Positions 8,031-16,432 of a DNA stretch of 28,362 bases are shown here, one piece after another; position 1 is the stretch's first letter, and every line of letters begins with the position of its first letter. The translations under genes and the position numbers were made by a program. Origin of the DNA: an uncultured bacterium (GTDB taxonomy: Bacteria; Bacillota; Clostridia; Oscillospirales; Oscillospiraceae); the NCBI GenBank assembly GCA_947364395.1, contig CANASS010000026.1, positions 1-28,362 of the forward strand. Reading direction: 5' to 3'. The notes below the pieces were generated by a model. The model saw only the letters and a list, made by a program, of their open reading frames with translations. It was not told the DNA's origin and did no database searches.

Positions 8031-9569
8031 ATGGAGCAGTACGTCAAATATCTCCGGAAGTCCCGGTTTGACCGGGACTACGCCGAGCTCAGCGTGGAGG
8101 AGACGCTGAAGCGGCACGAGGCCATCTTGGACAAGCTGGCGGCGGACCGGGGTTATTCCATCGCCAAGACCTACTACGAGGTGGTGTCCGGCGAGTCCAT
8201 CGCGGCCCGGCCAGAGATCCAGAAGCTGCTGGAGGAGGTGGGGGCGGGGCTGTACGCCGGCGTGCTGGTGGTGGACTTGGAGCGTCTGGCCAGAGGCAAT
8301 GGGGCGGACCAGGCGTACATCAGCCAGGTCTTTCAATTTTCCGGCGCAAAAATCATCACCCCGCTGAAGGTGTACGATCCCAGCAACGAGTTCGACGAGG
8401 AGTATTTTGAATTCGGCCTGTTCATGAGCAGGCGGGAGTACAAGACCATCAACCGCCGCCTGATCCGGGGGCGGGAGAGCTCGGCCTCCGAGGGGAAGTA
8501 CATCAGCAGCATCGCCCCCTACGGGTACAAAAAGGTGAAGCTGCCCCATGAGAAGGGCTTCACCCTGGAGCCCCACCCGGAGGAGGCCCCCGTGGTCCAA
8601 AGGATATTCTCCCTGTTTCTGGAACAGGCTGGAACCAAGGTCATTGCCAACCACCTCAACGACCGGGGCGTCCCCACCCGGCACGGCGGCCTGTGGACCT
8701 ATTCCACCATCTCCAACATCCTCACCAACCCTGTCTACATGGGGAAGATACGCCGGGGGTGGAGGCAGCAGATCAGGCGGATGGAGCAGGGCCGGGTGGT
8801 TAAACACTATAAGCAGCACAAAAATGTGGAGGACTATCGGCTGTTCGACGGCCTTCACCCCGCCCTGATCTCCGAGGAGCAGTTCGCCCGGGCCCAGGAG
8901 ATCCGGGCGGGCCGCCAGCCCAGCGCCAAGGTGCGGGATGAATTTGTCCTGCAAAACGCCTTTGCCGGACTGCTCTACTGCGGCGTCTGCGGAAAGCGGG
9001 TGGGACGCACCACCCAGTCGGCCCGGCGGGGGGGCGGGTCCCGGCTGAAGTGCGTCAACATGCGGGCTTGCCGCAACGCCAGCGCGGACTACGGCGTGGT
9101 GGAGCGGGAGATCATCACCGCCCTTCGGAGCTGGCTGGAGGGCTACCGGGTACGGATTGAGGCCGCCGGCTTTGCCCAGGACGTGGCGGAGCAAAAGGCC
9201 CTCCAGGCCCAGCACAGCGCGGAGCTGGCCCGGCTGGAGCGGCAGCTGGACAACGCCTTCGACCTGGTGGAGCAGGGGGTGTACACCCTGGAGGTGTTCC
9301 AGGCCAGGCGGGAGAAGCTGAACGCCTCCATGGCCCGGGAGAAAGCGCAGCGGGACCGCGCCCGGGCGGCGGCGGAGCGGCTGGAGTCCGCCCAGTCCTT
9401 CCAGTCGCGGCTGGTCCCCCAGACCGAGCAGCTCTTGGAAAGCTACGAGCAGATGACAAATCAAGAGCGGAACGAGCTGCTGAAGGCTGTGCTGAAGAGA
9501 ATTGAGTATAAAAAGGGGGCTGATGGAAGGATCGAAATCGACCTGTACCCCAGGCTTCCCCAGCTTTAG
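8031..9569 (+). CDS. Large serine recombinase
   Basis: Site-specific DNA recombinase, 512 aa. The N-terminal resolvase domain carries the nucleophile in YLRKSR (Ser11) and the catalytic Arg patch DLERLARG. A Recombinase domain follows (YGYKKV, VVQRIFSLFLEQ..., ISNILTNPVYMG). A zinc ribbon comes next, with C317, C320, C341 and C347. A long charged coiled coil (about residues 385-470) is typical of serine integrases and controls directionality. ATG 8031 follows GGAGGAG at short spacing; GTG 8019 lies inside the SD. No phage or transposon genes, transfer genes or excisionase flank it. It could therefore be the remnant of an integrated element, or a domesticated enzyme like SpoIVCA, which excises elements during sporulation; the Spo0A box before its promoter makes the second option worth testing. 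The frame stays open for 59 codons past the TAG stop. Confidence 0.92.
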   Translation: MEQYVKYLRKSRFDRDYAELSVEETLKRHEAILDKLAADRGYSIAKTYYEVVSGESIAARPEIQKLLEEVGAGLYAGVLVVDLERLARGNGADQAYISQVFQFSGAKIITPLKVYDPSNEFDEEYFEFGLFMSRREYKTINRRLIRGRESSASEGKYISSIAPYGYKKVKLPHEKGFTLEPHPEEAPVVQRIFSLFLEQAGTKVIANHLNDRGVPTRHGGLWTYSTISNILTNPVYMGKIRRGWRQQIRRMEQGRVVKHYKQHKNVEDYRLFDGLHPALISEEQFARAQEIRAGRQPSAKVRDEFVLQNAFAGLLYCGVCGKRVGRTTQSARRGGGSRLKCVNMRACRNASADYGVVEREIITALRSWLEGYRVRIEAAGFAQDVAEQKALQAQHSAELARLERQLDNAFDLVEQGVYTLEVFQARREKLNASMAREKAQRDRARAAAERLESAQSFQSRLVPQTEQLLESYEQMTNQERNELLKAVLKRIEYKKGADGRIEIDLYPRLPQL

Positions 9570-9916
9570 GGAGGGACTGATTCAATCCGCAAAGACCCGC
9601 GGACCTATTTCATCAGTGCGCCCTTAAAGCCTTGCTGGCATCATGATTCCACACATGTTCTGGTGGATGATCCCACCAGCGGCTACGGAATCTATGTGGG
9701 GCGGATGCTCCGACAGTGTGGTATGGCCAACGCGCTTGAAAACGGATAAACGGTTTCAAGGCGGGCTTTGCCCGCCGGCGCGGGAAATGCGCCGCGCACC
9801 GGTTATGAGGTCCGCCGCAGAACTGAAACGGGGCCTTTGCCTGTTTCCGGCTGCGGAAATGATAACACGCTGTAATTTTCCAAAATTGTGATTCCAAAAC
9901 CCGGTCGGAGATCGTA
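9570..9916. other. Gene-free stretch between recombinase and spo0A with hairpins
   Basis: No convincing gene. The first 177 bases continue the recombinase frame after its TAG (59 codons to TAA 9747), reading ...HVLVDDPTSGYGIYVGRML..., which looks protein-like but has no start or SD. Next come GGCGGGC-TTT-GCCCGCC (9760-9776) and a larger stem (CCGCAG 9815-9820 with CTGCGG 9851-9856, enclosing GAAAC/GTTTC). Possible contents are a degenerate gene fragment, a recombination site or a leader; none can be proven here. Confidence 0.5.
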
Positions 9917-9935
9917 TTCGACAGCGGATGTCGAA
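9917..9935 (+). promoter_or_regulatory. Inverted pair of Spo0A boxes upstream of spo0A
   Basis: TTCGACA (9917-9923), 5 bp, then TGTCGAA (9929-9935): two perfect head-to-head 0A cores, about 130 bp before the spo0A start. Autoregulation is known for spo0A in Bacillus. A weak SigH-like pair (TGGAAAA near 9954, GGGGAATCT at 9976-9984) follows, but its spacing is long, so I do not call it as the promoter. Confidence 0.65.
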
Positions 9936-10001
9936 GAAAACTTTGGTAAAATGTGGAAAACCATCTTGCCATCTGGGGGAATCTGTGGTATTTTAAGAGT
10001 A

Positions 10002-10016
10002 TACCAAATATTGGTA
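10002..10016 (+). repeat. Short palindrome in the spo0A leader
   Basis: TACCAA-ATA-TTGGTA, a perfect 6-bp inverted repeat 48 bp before the spo0A ATG. It overlaps a second repeat (TGGTAT at 9987-9992 with ATACCA at 10001-10006). It could be an operator or alternative mRNA hairpins. Confidence 0.4.
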
Positions 10017-10064
10017 AAAACTGGCTGTTAATCCACAGGTCATGGACCGGAAAGGAATAGGAAC

Positions 10065-10832
10065 ATGAGCGATAAGAAGAAGATCGTGTTGGCGGATGCG
10101 TCGGAGGAATTTCGTCAAATGCTGGCGGATATGATCCGGGAGGAGGCCGACCTGACCGTATGCGCCCAGACGGACAGTGGGGACGGGCTGCTGGATCTGG
10201 CGGCCGTCCACAGGCCGGATGTGGTCATCATGGACCTGATGCTGACCGGGGCGGACGGGCTCGACGTGCTGGACGAGCTGAGCGAGATGGGGGAGAAGCG
10301 GCCCCGCACCCTGGTGCTGTCCTCCTTCAACAACCCCTCCATTGCCGGACAGGTGGTCCAGCGGGGCGGCGACTACTGTATGCTCAAGCCCTGCCGCCTG
10401 CAGTCGGTGATCGACCGGGCCAAGGAGCTGGCGTCGGGCCGTTCGGGGGCGCAGATCCAGGAGGAGACCAATACCCGCGATCTGGAGCGGCAGGTCACCG
10501 CCATCATCCACGAGATCGGCGTGCCCGCCCACATCAAGGGCTACCAGTACCTGCGGGAGGCCATCGGCCTGGCGGTGGAGGACATGGACATCATCAACGC
10601 AGTGACCAAGGTATTGTATCCCACGGTGGCCAAGAAATTCAACACCACTTCCAGCCGGGTGGAGCGGGCCATCCGCCACGCCATCGAGGTGGCCTGGGAC
10701 CGGGGAGACCTTGAGACCCTGCAAAAATATTTCGGCTACACCGTGTCCAACGCCAAAGGCAAGCCCACCAACAGTGAATTTATCGCCATGATCGCCGATT
10801 TCCTCTCCCTGGGCGGGGCCGCCCCGGCGTGA
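10065..10832 (+). CDS. spo0A: Sporulation master regulator Spo0A
   Basis: Response regulator and transcription factor that starts sporulation, 255 aa. The receiver domain (1-120) has D11, phospho-acceptor D57 (VVIMDLM), S86 in the switch-Thr position and K108 before Pro. The Spo0A effector domain (about 150-250) is strongly conserved: IIHEIGVPAHIKGYQYLREAI, the recognition region SSRVERAIRHAIEVAWDRG, and KPTNSEFIAMIADF. ATG 10065 follows GGAAAGGAA. The usual acidic pair Asp-Asp (D9 D10 in Bacillus subtilis) is Asp-Ala here, and the MP after the phospho-Asp is replaced by MLTGADG. Either may alter metal binding or phosphorylation. It lies tail to tail with luxS over a shared hairpin. Confidence 0.95.
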   Translation: MSDKKKIVLADASEEFRQMLADMIREEADLTVCAQTDSGDGLLDLAAVHRPDVVIMDLMLTGADGLDVLDELSEMGEKRPRTLVLSSFNNPSIAGQVVQRGGDYCMLKPCRLQSVIDRAKELASGRSGAQIQEETNTRDLERQVTAIIHEIGVPAHIKGYQYLREAIGLAVEDMDIINAVTKVLYPTVAKKFNTTSSRVERAIRHAIEVAWDRGDLETLQKYFGYTVSNAKGKPTNSEFIAMIADFLSLGGAAPA

Positions 10833-10837
10833 GCAGA

Positions 10838-10873
10838 ATAAAAAGAGGGCTGTGCCGGACGGCACAGCCCTCT
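10838..10873 (-). terminator. Terminator of pncB-mtnN-luxS, shared hairpin with spo0A
   Basis: A perfect 13-bp stem (AGAGGGCTGTGCC, loop GGAC on the + strand) at 10844-10873. On the - strand it is followed by a T-run (TTTTTA), which suits luxS. On the + strand the tail CCCATTT is weak, so it would end spo0A transcripts less well. Confidence 0.85.
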
Positions 10874-10883
10874 CCCATTTGGG

Positions 10884-11354
10884 TCAAAGCCGGAACTCGT
10901 ACTCCAGCTTGTCCACGGTCCAGTCCTTGATGACTTCAGCGTAATAGGCGCACTCCTTCCGGCTCACCGCCACGTCCAGGCTGTGGTAGTTGCCGCACTC
11001 GTAGGGGCTCTGCCCCGGCATCTCCTTATCCCAGGCGGCGGCCTCCACAAAGGTGCGCTTTAGCAGCTCCACAATGCCCTCCAGAGGCAGCTTGGCCTCA
11101 TCGAACAGCACGTAGAACCCGGTCTGACACCCCATGGGGCCGAAGTAGACCACCGCGTCCTTCTCGGGGCTGTTGCGCAGGATGGTGGCCACAATGTGCT
11201 CCAGGGAGTGGAGGGCGGAATTGCTGAGCAGGTCGTCGGTGTTGGGCCGGCGGAAGCGCAGGTCCAGGGTGACCACCGTGCCGTCCCGGCGGGATAGGTA
11301 CATCCCCGGCTGGAGCCGGGTGTGGTCGATGGAAAAACTGGCGATTCGTTCCAT
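10884..11354 (-). CDS. luxS: S-ribosylhomocysteine lyase, AI-2 synthase
   Basis: Converts S-ribosylhomocysteine to homocysteine and DPD, the precursor of autoinducer 2; the last step of the activated methyl cycle encoded here. It has 156 aa, the usual LuxS length. The metal ligands are H49 and H53 in HSLEH (HTxEH in most homologues) and C120 in YECGNY; the catalytic Cys is C76 in FGPMGCQTGFY. ATG at 11354 is preceded by AAGGAG inside the last codons of mtnN, 5 bp after that gene's stop, so the two are translationally coupled. Confidence 0.96.
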   Translation of the reverse strand: MERIASFSIDHTRLQPGMYLSRRDGTVVTLDLRFRRPNTDDLLSNSALHSLEHIVATILRNSPEKDAVVYFGPMGCQTGFYVLFDEAKLPLEGIVELLKRTFVEAAAWDKEMPGQSPYECGNYHSLDVAVSRKECAYYAEVIKDWTVDKLEYEFRL

Positions 11355-11359
11355 TTTTA

Positions 11360-12022
11360 TCACTCCTTCATGTTCATGGCCGCCGCCAGAGCCCGGTTCA
11401 GGATGTCCACAGCGGCGGGCAGGTTGGCTTGGTACTCCTCGTACTGGGAGGGGTGGAACAGGTGGTCGGACACCACCCGGATACAGCGGAAGGGCACGCC
11501 GCTGCGCAGGCACACCTGGGCGGCTGCGGCGGCCTCCATGTCGCACACCAGGGCGTTGAACTGGTCCCGGATGCGGGCGGCCCGGTCCAGGTCCCGGCCG
11601 AACCAGTCCCCACTGGCGGCCACGCCGGGGAGGGCGTCAAACCCGGCGGCGGTGAGCCGCTCCAGGGTCTCCTTCACCCCGGCGCAGGGCAGCTCCACCC
11701 GCTCCAGCACGGGGACCAGCCCCGGGGGATCGCCGAATACGTCTAGATCGTGCTGGACGCAGTGGGTGACAGCCACAACGGCGCCGGCGGGCAGGTCCCG
11801 GAAGCAGCCGGACACCCCTGCGTTCCAGATCTCCTCCGGGGCAAAACGGTCGATGAGGTGCTGGGCGGCCAGGGCCGCGTTCACCTTGCCTACCCCGCAT
11901 ACGCACACGATGAGATCCCCCGGCAGGCGGCGCAGGGTCAGCCCCGCGCCGTTTTCCACCAGCTCGCCCCCCTGAAAGGGCGGGGCGGTCTCTTTGTGCA
12001 TGGCAAAAATAACCGCTCTCAT
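11360..12022 (-). CDS. mtnN: 5'-methylthioadenosine/S-adenosylhomocysteine nucleosidase
   Basis: Cleaves S-adenosylhomocysteine (and methylthioadenosine) to adenine and the thioribose product that LuxS uses next. It has 220 aa. Conserved features are E11 near the N-terminus, the GVGKVNAA nucleoside loop, AGVSGC, ASGDWF, VCDMEAAA with catalytic E163, and VVSD with the acid D186. It starts 3 bp after the pncB stop and ends 5 bp before luxS, the classic pfs-luxS pair. Confidence 0.93.
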   Translation of the reverse strand: MRAVIFAMHKETAPPFQGGELVENGAGLTLRRLPGDLIVCVCGVGKVNAALAAQHLIDRFAPEEIWNAGVSGCFRDLPAGAVVAVTHCVQHDLDVFGDPPGLVPVLERVELPCAGVKETLERLTAAGFDALPGVAASGDWFGRDLDRAARIRDQFNALVCDMEAAAAAQVCLRSGVPFRCIRVVSDHLFHPSQYEEYQANLPAAVDILNRALAAAMNMKE

Positions 12023-12025
12023 GGC

Positions 12026-13456
12026 TCAATGCTTGGCGGACAGCAGGCCGGCCCGCACGTCCCACAGCTTCTGCGACAGGTCCACATAGTAGTTATGAGG
12101 GTACTCGAACCGCTTCACCTCGTCCCACAGGCTGTCCACCTCCCGCTGGCAGTAGGCCCGGGACTGCTGGATGGTGGGGATCTGGTACACCAGCCGTCCG
12201 CCCTGGAAGATGGGCGCCAGCAGTGGACGGGCGGTGAGGTCGGACACGGTTTTCCGCTTCCAGGTGGCCTCCGGGTCGAACAGCTCCAGGGGCTGGGTGA
12301 AGTCAGGCTGTTCGTCATGGACGCAGATGTAGTCGGCCATGGCCTTGCCGGTGGCGTTCTCAAAGAGGCGGTACACCTTTTTAAAGTGGGGCAGGGTGAC
12401 CTTGGCGGCGTTCTCGCTGATCTTGATCTTGGGGGTGATTGTGCCGTCCGCCTCCTCGATGGCGGCCAGCTTGTATACCCCGCCGAACACCGGCTCGCTT
12501 TTGGAGGTGATGAGCCGCTCGCCTACGCCAAAGGCGTCAATCCGCGCCCCCTGGGTGAGCAGGTCCCGGATGATGTACTCGTCCAGGGAGTTGGAGGCCA
12601 CGATCTTGATGCCGGGCAGGCCCGCGTTGTCCAGGATCATCCGGGCCTGCTTGGACAGGTAGGTCAGATCGCCGGAGTCAATGCGGATGCCGCCGGAGGT
12701 GATGCCCAGCTCCTGGAATACCTTGATGGCGTTGGGCACGCCGGAGTGGAGCACGTTGTAGGTGTCCACCAGCAGGGTGGCGGACTTGGGGTAGACCTGG
12801 CAGTAGGTCTTGAAGGCGGTGTACTCGTCGGGGAACATCTGCACCCAGGAGTGGGCCATGGTGCCGGTGGCGGGGGTGCCGTAGAGCTCGTCCGCCATGG
12901 CGCAGGCGGTGCCCCCCGCCCCGGCGATATAGCTGGCCCGGGCCCCCAGCACGGCGCCGTCCGCCCCCTGGGCCCGGCGGGAGCCGAACTCGGACACCAT
13001 GCGGCCTCCGGCGGCCCGGACGATGCGGTTGGACTTGGTGGCAATGAGGGACTGATGGTTCAGGGCCAGCAGGATATAGGTCTCTACAAACTGGGCCTGG
13101 ATGGCGGGGGCCCGGACGGTGAGAATGGGCTCCCGGGGGAAGATGGGGGTGCCCTCGGGGACGGCCCAGATGTCGCCGGTAAAGTGGAAATCCTTCAGGT
13201 ACTCCAGAAATTCCGGGGAGAAGCAGCCCTTGCCCCGGAGGTACTCAATGTCCTCCTGGTCGAAGTGGAGGTCCTGGATATAGCGGACGACCTGCTCCAG
13301 CCCCGCCGCGATGGCGAAGCCGCCCCCGTCAGGGACGCTGCGGAAAAACACGTCGAAGTAGCAGATCCGATCCTTCAGCCCGGTCTGGAAGTAGCCGTTG
13401 CCCATGGTCAGCTCGTAAAAGTCGGTGAGCATGGTATAGTTCATGTCGCGCTTCAT
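12026..13456 (-). CDS. pncB: Nicotinate phosphoribosyltransferase
   Basis: First enzyme of NAD salvage from nicotinate (nicotinate + PRPP + ATP to nicotinate mononucleotide), cytoplasmic, 476 aa. Family motifs are MLTDFYELTMGNGYF at the N-terminus, RAQGADGA, the TGTMAHSWVQMF segment holding the phosphorylated His, YNVLHSG, and IRIDSGDLTYLSK. I chose the ATG at 13456 because GGGAGGG lies 9 bases upstream; the longer frame to 13525 runs into its own promoter. It heads the pncB-mtnN-luxS operon. That grouping is unusual in function and possibly linked through adenine/ribose recycling, which is inference. Confidence 0.93.
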   Translation of the reverse strand: MKRDMNYTMLTDFYELTMGNGYFQTGLKDRICYFDVFFRSVPDGGGFAIAAGLEQVVRYIQDLHFDQEDIEYLRGKGCFSPEFLEYLKDFHFTGDIWAVPEGTPIFPREPILTVRAPAIQAQFVETYILLALNHQSLIATKSNRIVRAAGGRMVSEFGSRRAQGADGAVLGARASYIAGAGGTACAMADELYGTPATGTMAHSWVQMFPDEYTAFKTYCQVYPKSATLLVDTYNVLHSGVPNAIKVFQELGITSGGIRIDSGDLTYLSKQARMILDNAGLPGIKIVASNSLDEYIIRDLLTQGARIDAFGVGERLITSKSEPVFGGVYKLAAIEEADGTITPKIKISENAAKVTLPHFKKVYRLFENATGKAMADYICVHDEQPDFTQPLELFDPEATWKRKTVSDLTARPLLAPIFQGGRLVYQIPTIQQSRAYCQREVDSLWDEVKRFEYPHNYYVDLSQKLWDVRAGLLSAKH

Positions 13457-13489
13457 GGAGAAAATCCCTCCCTGTCGATGGTAGCTCAT

Positions 13490-13518
13490 ATTATATGCTG
13501 TCTTGACAGTAAATGCAA
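13490..13518 (-). promoter_or_regulatory. pncB promoter
   Basis: On the - strand TTGCAT (13518-13513), a 17-bp spacer, and TATAAT (13495-13490), about 34 bp before the pncB start. Confidence 0.75.
13498..13509 (-). promoter_or_regulatory. Palindromic operator in the pncB promoter, NiaR-like
   Basis: A perfect 12-bp palindromic site, CTGTC-AA-GACAG (- strand), fills the spacer between -35 and -10. The TGTC..GACA core resembles operators described for the niacin-responsive repressor NiaR (YrxA) of Firmicutes, whose targets include niacin salvage and uptake genes. The regulator assignment is inference. Confidence 0.5.
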
Positions 13519-13530
13519 TCCCCAAAGTGC

Positions 13531-13701
13531 TTTAAGAACCTGTATTCACAGCCGAGACCGCCGGATGATCCAGGGATTTTTCCCACAGGCAAGGCAGATT
13601 TTTTCAGGAATCATTGGGTTTATTTCCGAAAATTGAACGCCCCATGCTGGGAAAAGACCCGGCTGGACGGTGAATTAAGGTTGTGAATACAGGTTCTTAA
13701 A
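13531..13701. mobile_element. 171-bp inverted-repeat element (MITE-like)
   Basis: Perfect 20-bp terminal inverted repeats (13531-13550 and 13682-13701; core AAGAACCTGTATTC). There is partial further symmetry inside (TTTTTCCC near 13576, GGGAAAA near 13649). It holds no ORF with a start and SD. It sits between the pncB promoter, 12 bp away, and the SRP RNA promoter. The termini match those of the shorter element at 24138-24204. The outer TTAA may be part of the repeat or a target duplication. Confidence 0.6.
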
Positions 13702-13765
13702 TAGGGGGCGGCCGTCCGGCGCGCAGGGCCCCGTTTTTGTCCGGAGGGATTTTTTGAAAATAGAG

Positions 13766-13794
13766 TTGATAAATTTCCCGAGGCGTGATAAAAT
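13766..13794 (+). promoter_or_regulatory. SRP RNA promoter
   Basis: TTGATA (13766-13771), a 17-bp spacer, TAAAAT (13789-13794); predicted start near 13801. Confidence 0.75.
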
Positions 13795-13821
13795 AACTGC
13801 GGCCTGTGAGCGCCTCGGCGC

Positions 13822-14108
13822 AAGGTAAGGCCGCGCTAGTTGGGGAGATAGCGGTGCCCTGTACCTGCAACCCGCTACAGCAGGGATGAATCCCGGCCCC
13901 CGGAGGCAGTCTGTGCCGCCTGCCCCATATAAGCAGCGATGATGGATCGGTCCCGCGCAACGGCCACCCGTGAACCGTGTCAGGCGGGGAACCGAGCAGC
14001 ACTAAGCGGACCTGGGCGTGTGCCGCGGGCCCGCCGATCCTGAGCCGGCTGTATGGGTAACGGGTATATGCTGTCCTTCAAAGGCCGGTGCGCGGTCTTA
14101 TCTTACGC
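13822..14108 (+). ncRNA. ffs: Signal recognition particle RNA, large Gram-positive type
   Basis: RNA core of the particle that brings ribosomes to the membrane. The Alu domain shows CTAGTTGGGGAGATAGCGG, GTGCCCTGTACC and CCGCTACAGCAGGG. The Ffh-binding tip reads GTGTCAGG-CGG-GGAA-CCG-AGCAGC at 13977-14000, with a GGAA tetraloop and both conserved asymmetric-loop strands. Long helix-5 arms pair, for example GGATCGG..TCCCGC with GCGGG..CCGATCC. The two ends pair (TAAGGCCGCGC with GCGCGGTCTTA), which sets the approximate limits. The primary transcript probably runs from about 13801 to the terminator near 14203 and is trimmed. Position before dnaX is conserved in Firmicutes. Confidence 0.9.
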
Positions 14109-14168
14109 CGAAGCGCGAGCGTAGGCTGGCAGGCCCGGATGGACCGAAGCGAGGACGGGCGCAGGCCC

Positions 14169-14203
14169 GCGCAGCGTTGCAACAGCGCTGCGCATTTCTT
14201 TTT
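14169..14203 (+). terminator. Terminator of the SRP RNA, directly before dnaX
   Basis: GCGCAGCG (14169-14176), an 8-9 nt loop, CGCTGCGC (14186-14193), then ATTTCTTTTT. It ends about 15 bp before the dnaX ATG, leaving no room for a dnaX promoter between them. Confidence 0.8.
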
Positions 14204-14218
14204 ATTGAGGTGAAGCCC

Positions 14219-15973
<1,755 letters not shown>

Positions 15974-16083
15974 ACCGGGAAAACCGGGGCCCCGCAAAGC
16001 CGTCCTTTGGTCTTGTGGGGAGAGAAGGGGCGGCGGAAGCGAGAGATATGAAGCTTGCCCCGACGACATAAGGAGGCAGACAA

Positions 16084-16428
16084 ATGGCAAAGGGATTTAA
16101 CAGCCGCGGTATGGGCGGCATGGGCGGGAATATGAACAATATGATCCGTCAAGCCCAGAAGATGCAGCAGGACATGCTCAAGGCCCAGGAGGAGCTGGAA
16201 AACAAGACCTATGAGGCCGCCGCCGGGGGCGGCGTGGTGTCCGCCACCGTGTCCGGAAAGAAGGAGCTGGTGGCCGTGGCCATCGACCCGGAGGCGGTGG
16301 ACCCGGAGGACGTGGAGATGCTCCAGGACCTGATCGTGGCCGCCGTCAACGAGGCGCTGCGCAAGGCCAATGACGACGCCGCCAGCCAGATGTCCAAGCT
16401 GACGGGCGGACTGAATCTCCCCTTCTGA
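16084..16428 (+). CDS. YbaB/EbfC family nucleoid-associated protein
   Basis: Small DNA-binding protein of 114 aa, presumed homodimer. After a Gly/Met/Asn-rich start comes the helix MIRQAQKMQQDMLKAQEELENK, the strand pattern VVSATVSGKKELVAVAIDPEAVDPEDVEMLQDLIVAAVNEALRK, and a C-terminal tail, all typical of YbaB. ATG 16084 follows AGGAGG. It lies 110 bp after dnaX, as in many bacteria; the spacer has hairpins but no clear terminator. The usual next gene, recR, is replaced by a NUDIX gene. Confidence 0.93.
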   Translation: MAKGFNSRGMGGMGGNMNNMIRQAQKMQQDMLKAQEELENKTYEAAAGGGVVSATVSGKKELVAVAIDPEAVDPEDVEMLQDLIVAAVNEALRKANDDAASQMSKLTGGLNLPF

Positions 16429-16432
16429 GTCC

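Noticed and set aside
9643..9891. 82-codon ORF between recombinase and spo0A
   Set aside because: No SD, odd composition and overlap with hairpins; the in-frame continuation of the recombinase frame is a better description of the first part.
9952..9984. SigH promoter for spo0A
   Set aside because: The -10-like GGGGAATCT is good but the -35 has a mismatch and the spacing is longer than the consensus.
11750..13636. 628-codon open frame on the + strand
   Set aside because: It is the antisense shadow of pncB and mtnN. Codon bias of high-GC genes keeps the opposite frame open, it has no SD, and the true genes on the - strand carry clear family motifs.
14018..14218. N-terminal extension of dnaX
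   Set aside because: This stretch is the SRP RNA and its terminator, and dnaX has a normal start with SD at 14219.
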